NCBI GenBank assembly: GCA_955652195.1
Contig: CATPBC010000273.1
Coordinates: 1 to 9,731 of the forward strand
Reading direction: 5' to 3'
Length of the DNA stretch: 9,731 nt
From: an uncultured Xanthobacteraceae bacterium
Lineage (GTDB): Bacteria > Pseudomonadota > Alphaproteobacteria > Rhizobiales > Xanthobacteraceae
The notes beneath the pieces were generated by a model. That model was not told the DNA's origin, did no database searches, and saw only the letters and a program-made list of their open reading frames with translations. Numbering within the stretch: the stretch's first letter is position 1; every line of letters starts with the position of its first letter. The translations under genes and the position numbers were made by a program. This document shows positions 6,707 through 9,731 of this stretch, piece after piece.

Positions 6707-6780
6707 TAGTGCGGTGGATTTGAAGTTCCTACAGTTCAGTCGGAAGCTCTCATAGAACTTCAAATCCAAAAACCGCACTA
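6707..6780. mobile_element. 74-bp MITE-like palindromic element
   Basis: The left arm (6707-6728) and right arm (6755-6780) are inverted repeats that pair perfectly over 22 bp except for a 4-nt insert (AAAA) in the right arm; the loop is 26 bp. Both ends read TAGTGCGGT inward, so the element starts and ends with TA, the dinucleotide duplicated by IS630/Tc1-mariner type transposases. That, its size and the lack of coding capacity suggest a non-autonomous MITE or dispersed hairpin repeat. The arms share GATT..GAAGTTC with the repeat at 6802, so the two may be distantly related. Transposition ancestry is inferred. Confidence 0.65.
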
Positions 6781-6782
6781 GA

Positions 6783-6788
6783 ATTATA
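6783..6788 (-). promoter_or_regulatory. Candidate -10 box upstream of lptC
   Basis: On the - strand the sequence reads TGTATAATTC, a perfect TATAAT. No good -35 is seen at 16-18 bp (AATCAA at 17). If used, transcription would begin near 6776, inside the right arm of the 74-bp element, and the lptC mRNA would carry that element as a hairpin at its very 5' end, about 160 nt before the TTG start. A perfect -10 is unusual in GC-rich DNA, but a single box is weak evidence. Confidence 0.35.
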
Positions 6789-6799
6789 CATTTGCTAGG

Positions 6800-6867
6800 G
6801 TCCCTTTGATTCCGAAGTTCGCATGAAAGCATGCCGACAAAGCGTGCGAACTTCGGAATCGGGACAC
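6800..6867. repeat. Dispersed palindromic repeat, copy 2
   Basis: This is the second copy of the repeat at 1-66. Arms GATTCCGAAGTTCGCA (6808-6823) and its complement (6845-6860) are perfect. Outside them GTCCC (6800-6804) pairs with GGGAC (6861-6865), leaving TTT (6805-6807) as a bulge. It starts 43 bp beyond the rnd stop codon and could act as a 3' stem-loop of the rnd transcript, but no T-run follows on the - strand, so it is not a standard intrinsic terminator. Confidence 0.85.
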
Positions 6868-6907
6868 CAGCGAAAGCCGACATTTCAGTGATTTAGCCCG
6901 ATCGCGC

Positions 6908-7522
6908 TCAGGAATGGGCGAAAATATCTTCGGCCGCGAAGCCGGCAAGGTCGAGCCGCACCCGATCGGGCAGGAAGCGAAAGCAGGCCGCCGCCAATTG
7001 CTCGCGGCCTTCACGCGCCAGCATGGCGTCGAGCCGCTCCTTGAGCGCATGCAGGTGGAGGACGTCTGCCGCGGCATAGGCAACCTGCGCTTCGGTTAAT
7101 TCCAGCGCGCCCCAATCGGAGGATTGCTGCTGTTTGGAAAGATCCTGGCCGAGCACTTCGCGCACCAGATCCTTCAGCCCGTGCTTATCGGTATAGGTTC
7201 GCGCCAGCCGCGACGCGATCTTGGTGCAATAGACCGGCTCGGCCATGATGCCGAACGTCTGTTGCAACACCGCGAGGTCGAACCGGGCGAAATGAAAAAT
7301 CTTGAGCAAGCTCTTGTCGGCGAGAAGCCGTTTCAAATTCGAGGCCTCGCCGGCGCGTGGTGGAATTTGCACGACGTCGGCGGAGCCGTCGCCCGGCGAT
7401 AATTGCACCACGCAGAGGCGGTCGCGGCCGACTTCGAGGCCCATGGTCTCGGTGTCGATGGCGACCGCGCCCCGATAGCGCGAAATATCCGGCAAATCGC
7501 CGCGGTGCAGACGTATGGTCAT
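6908..7522 (-). CDS. rnd: Short ribonuclease D (DEDDy 3'-5' exonuclease)
   Basis: 204 aa. RNase D trims 3' ends of tRNA precursors and other small RNAs. The DEDDy exonuclease domain fills the protein: motif I DTET (D23, E25), motif II HFARFDLAVL (D82), motif III YAAAD (Y149, D153), with all metal-binding residues in place. E. coli Rnd is about 375 aa with two HRDC domains; those are absent here, which is normal for the short alphaproteobacterial form and is not a truncation. The ATG at 7522 has no strong Shine-Dalgarno. It lies upstream of lptC in the same direction but is separated from it by 290 bp of repeat-rich DNA. It also lies just downstream of the tRNA-Leu gene, a possible substrate, though the adjacency may be chance. 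Confidence 0.92.
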   Translation of the reverse strand: MTIRLHRGDLPDISRYRGAVAIDTETMGLEVGRDRLCVVQLSPGDGSADVVQIPPRAGEASNLKRLLADKSLLKIFHFARFDLAVLQQTFGIMAEPVYCTKIASRLARTYTDKHGLKDLVREVLGQDLSKQQQSSDWGALELTEAQVAYAAADVLHLHALKERLDAMLAREGREQLAAACFRFLPDRVRLDLAGFAAEDIFAHS

Positions 7523-7670
7523 GCGGCCGTTATCGCGCGCGATTGCCGGAATTCCAAGGCCCTATTTGGCCGATCGCTCCAAACGGTTGATTTTGGCGGC
7601 CTTGTTTTTTGAGTGAGGGTATTTACCGGGCGCCGCGCGCACACGGACAGAAACAGCTCATGTGTTTGCG
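7523..7670. other. Non-coding stretch between rnd and tRNA-Leu
   Basis: I see no gene here. On the + strand an imperfect stem (GGCCG..CGGCC with inner CCAAA..TTTGG, about 7568-7602) is followed by TTGTTTTTTG, which resembles a terminator, but no + strand gene lies upstream. On the - strand, which both the tRNA and rnd use, no hairpin with a T-run follows the tRNA. The rnd promoter could lie here but no clear box pair is seen. Confidence 0.5.
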
Positions 7671-7692
7671 AGTGGTGCCAAGTGGTACCAAG

Positions 7693-7700
<8 letters not shown>
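7671..7700. repeat. Triplicated decamer at the tRNA-Leu 3' end
   Basis: Three exact-length decamers stand in tandem: AGTGGTGCCA, AGTGGTACCA, AGTGGTGCCC. On the - strand each contains GG(C/T)ACCACT, that is, the tRNA discriminator base and CCA with flanks. Only the copy at 7691-7700 belongs to the mature tRNA; the two beyond it are extra copies. Confidence 0.85.
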
Positions 7701-7777
<77 letters not shown>

Positions 7778-7802
7778 GATGGGCAATGGGCGATTGCGGC
7801 GA

Positions 7803-7831
7803 TAGGTAAAAAGCGCATGTCGCCTTGTCAA
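7803..7831 (-). promoter_or_regulatory. Candidate tRNA-Leu promoter
   Basis: On the - strand a perfect TTGACA (7831-7826) lies 17 bp before TACCTA (7808-7803), giving a predicted start about 20 nt upstream of the mature tRNA 5' end. The -35 is excellent and the -10 poor. The -35 lies in the first of three 13-bp tandem repeats, so a second TTGACA occurs 13 bp upstream. Confidence 0.4.
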
Positions 7832-7864
7832 TCGAAGCTGTCAATCGCAGCTGTCGATCCAACC
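7826..7864. repeat. Three 13-bp tandem repeats in divergent promoter region
   Basis: The units are TGTCAATCGAAGC (7826-7838), TGTCAATCGCAGC (7839-7851) and the decayed TGTCGATCCAACC (7852-7864). On the - strand the first two each give TTGACA. The array is flanked by an inverted repeat: GCGGCGATAGGT (7796-7807) and ACCTATCGCTGC (7862-7873), 11 of 12 bases complementary. A small palindrome CGCTG-cactata-CAGCG (7868-7884) overlaps the right flank. It lies between the divergent tRNA and NDUFA9-type genes. Confidence 0.75.
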
Positions 7865-7911
7865 TATCGCTGCACTATACAGCGCAAAACCGATAATGTA
7901 TCTCGCCAGGC

Positions 7912-8883
7912 ATGGCGCTGCAGAACAGGCTTGAAACGCTTGTCGCCGTGTTTGGCGGCTCGGGCTTTCTCGGCCGTCACGTCGTGCGCGCGCTGGCCAA
8001 GTGCGGCTACCGCGTCCGCGTCGCGGTCCGCCGCCCGGAGCTGGCTGGGCATTTGCAGCCGATGGGCCGGGTCGGCCAGATCCACGCCGTCCAGGCCAAT
8101 CTGCGCTACCCGGAATCGGTCAAAGCCGCGACGCGCGATGCCGACGTCGTAATCAATCTGGTCGGTATTTTATTTGAACGCGGCCGTCAGCGCTTTGATG
8201 CGGTGATGACGGCAGGGGCGCAAACCGTGGCACAGGCCGCGAAGGCCGTGGCCGCGCCGCTTATCCATGTGTCGGCGATCGGCGCCGATGAAAACTCTAC
8301 CTCCCATTATGCTCGAGCGAAGGCGCAAGCCGAGCGGTTGGTACTGTCCGCGCATGATCGCGCGGTCATCGTTCGGCCCTCGATCATTTTTGGGTCAGAG
8401 GATGATTTCTTCAACCGCTTTGCCGCGCTCGCCCGCATGTCGCCGGCGCTGCCGCTGGTCGGCGGCGGCCTCACCCGCATGCAGCCCGTCTTTGCCGGCG
8501 ATGTCGCCGAGGCGATTGCTAAAGCGGTCGACGGCGATTTGCGGCCTGGCGCGACTTATGAGCTGGGTGGCCCTGACGTGCGCACCTTCAAGGAATTGAT
8601 GCAATTCGTTCTCGCCACCACGCAGCGTCGCCGCGTACTGATACCGGTGCCGTTCACGCTGATGAAGCTGCAGGCGCTGGTCCTGCAATTTTTGCCTAAG
8701 CCGCCGATCACTCCCGATCAGGTCGAGCTGCTTAAGCGCGACAATATCGTCTCCGAGGACGCCAAGCGCGACGGCCGCACGCTGGAAGGCATCGGCATCA
8801 CGCCGGAATCAATCGACGCAATCGTGCCGACATATCTCTGGCGGTTCCGCAAGACCGGCCAATTCAATTCGCATACGGCCTAG
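7912..8883 (+). CDS. Complex I NDUFA9-type NAD(P)-binding protein (atypical SDR)
   Basis: 323 aa. It belongs to the extended/atypical short-chain dehydrogenase superfamily, in the group related to the mitochondrial complex I accessory subunit NDUFA9. The N-terminal Rossmann motif GGSGFLG (15-21) binds the dinucleotide, followed by the basic VAVRRPE stretch (38-44), which suggests NADP(H). S121 and the pair Y133 / K137 (YARAK) sit where SDR active-site residues lie. PSIIFGSEDDFFNRFA and YELGGPDVRTFKELM are typical of this family, and the ending YLWRFRKTGQF is characteristic. In alphaproteobacteria it may be a complex I assembly or accessory factor; the substrate is unknown. The ATG at 7912 has only a close AGG as a Shine-Dalgarno. 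It is a single gene, convergent with dodecin. Confidence 0.9.
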   Translation: MALQNRLETLVAVFGGSGFLGRHVVRALAKCGYRVRVAVRRPELAGHLQPMGRVGQIHAVQANLRYPESVKAATRDADVVINLVGILFERGRQRFDAVMTAGAQTVAQAAKAVAAPLIHVSAIGADENSTSHYARAKAQAERLVLSAHDRAVIVRPSIIFGSEDDFFNRFAALARMSPALPLVGGGLTRMQPVFAGDVAEAIAKAVDGDLRPGATYELGGPDVRTFKELMQFVLATTQRRRVLIPVPFTLMKLQALVLQFLPKPPITPDQVELLKRDNIVSEDAKRDGRTLEGIGITPESIDAIVPTYLWRFRKTGQFNSHTA

Positions 8884-8889
8884 CCCGTT

Positions 8890-8924
8890 CCGCACGCCAA
8901 GCGAGTGCACGTTCAGACGTGCGG
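8890..8924. terminator. Possible hairpin between convergent genes
   Basis: GCACGT (8907-8912) and ACGTGC (8917-8922) form a perfect stem with loop TCAG, and the larger CCGCACG (8890-8896) can instead pair with CGTGCGG (8918-8924), so the two foldings compete. No T-run follows on either strand. It fills the 57-bp space between two convergent genes and may stop transcription from either side, but the case is weak. Confidence 0.3.
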
Positions 8925-8940
8925 CACGTCCCCGCCGGCC

Positions 8941-9162
8941 TCAAGGCTCATATTTGAAGGACAGCGCGACCCGCGTGCGAAAGGCGGTGACTTTGCCGTC
9001 TTCGACTTTCATATCCATCTGCGTGACTTCGGCCACGCGGAGATCGCGCAGCGAACCCGCGGCCGTCTCAACCGCGCGCCGGCCGGCATCTTCCCAGGAT
9101 TTTTCGCTGACGCCGACCACGTCGACAATTCGATAGACGCTTTCCGATTGCTTCTTGGCCAT
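8941..9162 (-). CDS. Dodecin (flavin-binding dodecameric protein)
   Basis: 73 aa, the usual dodecin length. Dodecins form hollow 12-mers that bind and store FMN, riboflavin or lumichrome and shield the cell from free flavins. VYRIVDVVGVSEKSWEDAGRRAV covers the family's first strand and helix; W23 is the conserved tryptophan that stacks on the flavin. The C-terminal strands VAEVTQMDMKVEDGKVTAFRTRVALSFKYE match the family pattern. I chose the ATG at 9162 (MAKKQSES), with AAGGA 7 nt upstream. A longer open frame continues upstream into uppP but in a different reading and is not coding. It lies 73 bp downstream of uppP on the same strand. Confidence 0.95.
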   Translation of the reverse strand: MAKKQSESVYRIVDVVGVSEKSWEDAGRRAVETAAGSLRDLRVAEVTQMDMKVEDGKVTAFRTRVALSFKYEP

Positions 9163-9235
9163 GGATTGATCCTTTCGCGGCCGTTCAATCCCCCGCCCCG
9201 GTAGGCAGGACATTTTAGCCGCGAAGGGATCGGCG

Positions 9236-9731
9236 TCACAGCCCCGCGAACAGCGCCAGGAGCCCCAAGGCGCCGACGGCGATGCGCCACCAGGCGAATA
9301 GTGCAAAGCCGTGGCGGGCGACATAACCGAGCAGCGTCTTGACCACGAACCAGCCGCACACGAATGACACCGCGAAGCCGATCGCGATGAGCAGCATGTT
9401 GCCGGCGGCGAATTCGGCGCGGCTTTTATACGCTTCGAAGGCGAATGCACCGACCATGGTCGGCATCGCGAGCCAAAACGAGAATTCGGTGGCGGCCCGG
9501 CGGTCGGCGCCAAGCAACATCGCGCCGACGATTGTGGCGCCCGAGCGGGATACGCCCGGCACCATAGAGAGGCACTGCATCGCGCCAATTCCTAAATACA
9601 TGGGCAGGGTAAATTTCGTGGCGTCGTGATAACGCGGCTTGAGCTTGAGCCGATCGATCCACAACAGCACCAAGCCACCGAGAATGAGCATGCTGCAAAC
9701 GATCCAGACATTGAACAGCACGCCTTTGATC
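9236..9731 (-). CDS. uppP: Undecaprenyl-diphosphate phosphatase UppP (BacA), C-terminal part
   Basis: About 165 codons are visible; the family is near 270 aa, so the N-terminal 100 or so residues lie beyond the right edge. UppP is an inner-membrane enzyme that removes one phosphate from undecaprenyl diphosphate to recycle the lipid carrier of peptidoglycan and O-antigen. The signature PGVSRSGATI is present and carries the catalytic-site serine and arginine; the second, glutamate-rich motif is in the missing part. At least four hydrophobic segments are seen, including MLILGGLVLLWI, MLLIAIGFAVSFVCGWFV and the terminal IAVGALGLLALFAGL. The frame runs unbroken to the window edge (IKGVLFNVWIV), so it is cut by the window, not broken. 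The apparent GTG start at 9721 is internal. Confidence 0.95.
   Translation of the reverse strand, partial: IKGVLFNVWIVCSMLILGGLVLLWIDRLKLKPRYHDATKFTLPMYLGIGAMQCLSMVPGVSRSGATIVGAMLLGADRRAATEFSFWLAMPTMVGAFAFEAYKSRAEFAAGNMLLIAIGFAVSFVCGWFVVKTLLGYVARHGFALFAWWRIAVGALGLLALFAGL

Noticed and set aside
6464..6883. 139-aa - strand open frame across the rnd-lptC gap
   Set aside because: It runs through two palindromic repeats and then out of frame over lptC; its sequence has no family character.
7568..7612. Terminator-like stem followed by TTGTTTTTT on the + strand
   Set aside because: The stem is interrupted with a large loop, and no + strand gene lies upstream to be terminated.
8941..9588. 215-aa open frame joining dodecin to upstream sequence
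   Set aside because: The upstream part overlaps uppP in another frame and is Arg/Ser/Cys-rich shadow sequence; dodecin alone is a complete family member with its own ribosome site.

Overview
The window looks like chromosomal DNA of an alphaproteobacterium of the order Hyphomicrobiales (Rhizobiales), closest in feel to Bradyrhizobium and its relatives. The grounds are the GC-rich codon use, the gene order rnd - lptC - lptA - lptB - rpoN - hpf - ptsN, an Hsp20/DUF1150 pair beside it, a ROSE-type leader on the small heat-shock gene, and protein sequences that read like those of that group. The genus is inferred from recalled family resemblance, not from a search.

Left part (1-1050, + strand): a palindromic repeat, a candidate heat-shock (sigma-32) promoter, a structured 5' leader that fits a ROSE RNA thermometer, then hsp20 (class A small heat-shock protein) and a DUF1150 gene. 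The pair ends in a strong hairpin nested in a larger inverted repeat that fills the space up to the convergent ptsN stop codon.

Middle (1048-7522, - strand, so read from right to left): rnd-type ribonuclease D, then lptC, lptA and lptB (inner-membrane/periplasmic lipopolysaccharide export), rpoN (sigma-54), hpf (long-form ribosome hibernation factor) and ptsN (EIIA-Ntr). lptC and lptA overlap, and lptA-lptB are 17 bp apart. Envelope export, nitrogen/alternative sigma control and stationary-phase ribosome protection are therefore linked on one strand. The 290 bp between rnd and lptC hold two mobile-looking palindromic repeats, one of them a second copy of the repeat at position 1, plus a TATAAT box that could start lptC transcription.

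Right part (7523-9731): a tRNA-Leu(CAG) on the - strand with its CCA end in a triplicated decamer, a short intergenic region with 13-bp tandem repeats, a + strand NAD(P)-binding protein of the complex I NDUFA9 type, and on the - strand dodecin (flavin-binding) and the 3' part of uppP/bacA (undecaprenyl-diphosphate phosphatase), cut by the window edge.

The window is mostly conserved housekeeping DNA. I found no defence system, prophage, CRISPR array or new operon. What deserves a second look is non-coding: the candidate thermometer, the dispersed palindromes, several short tandem duplications at gene ends, and the unusual N-terminal extension of LptB.
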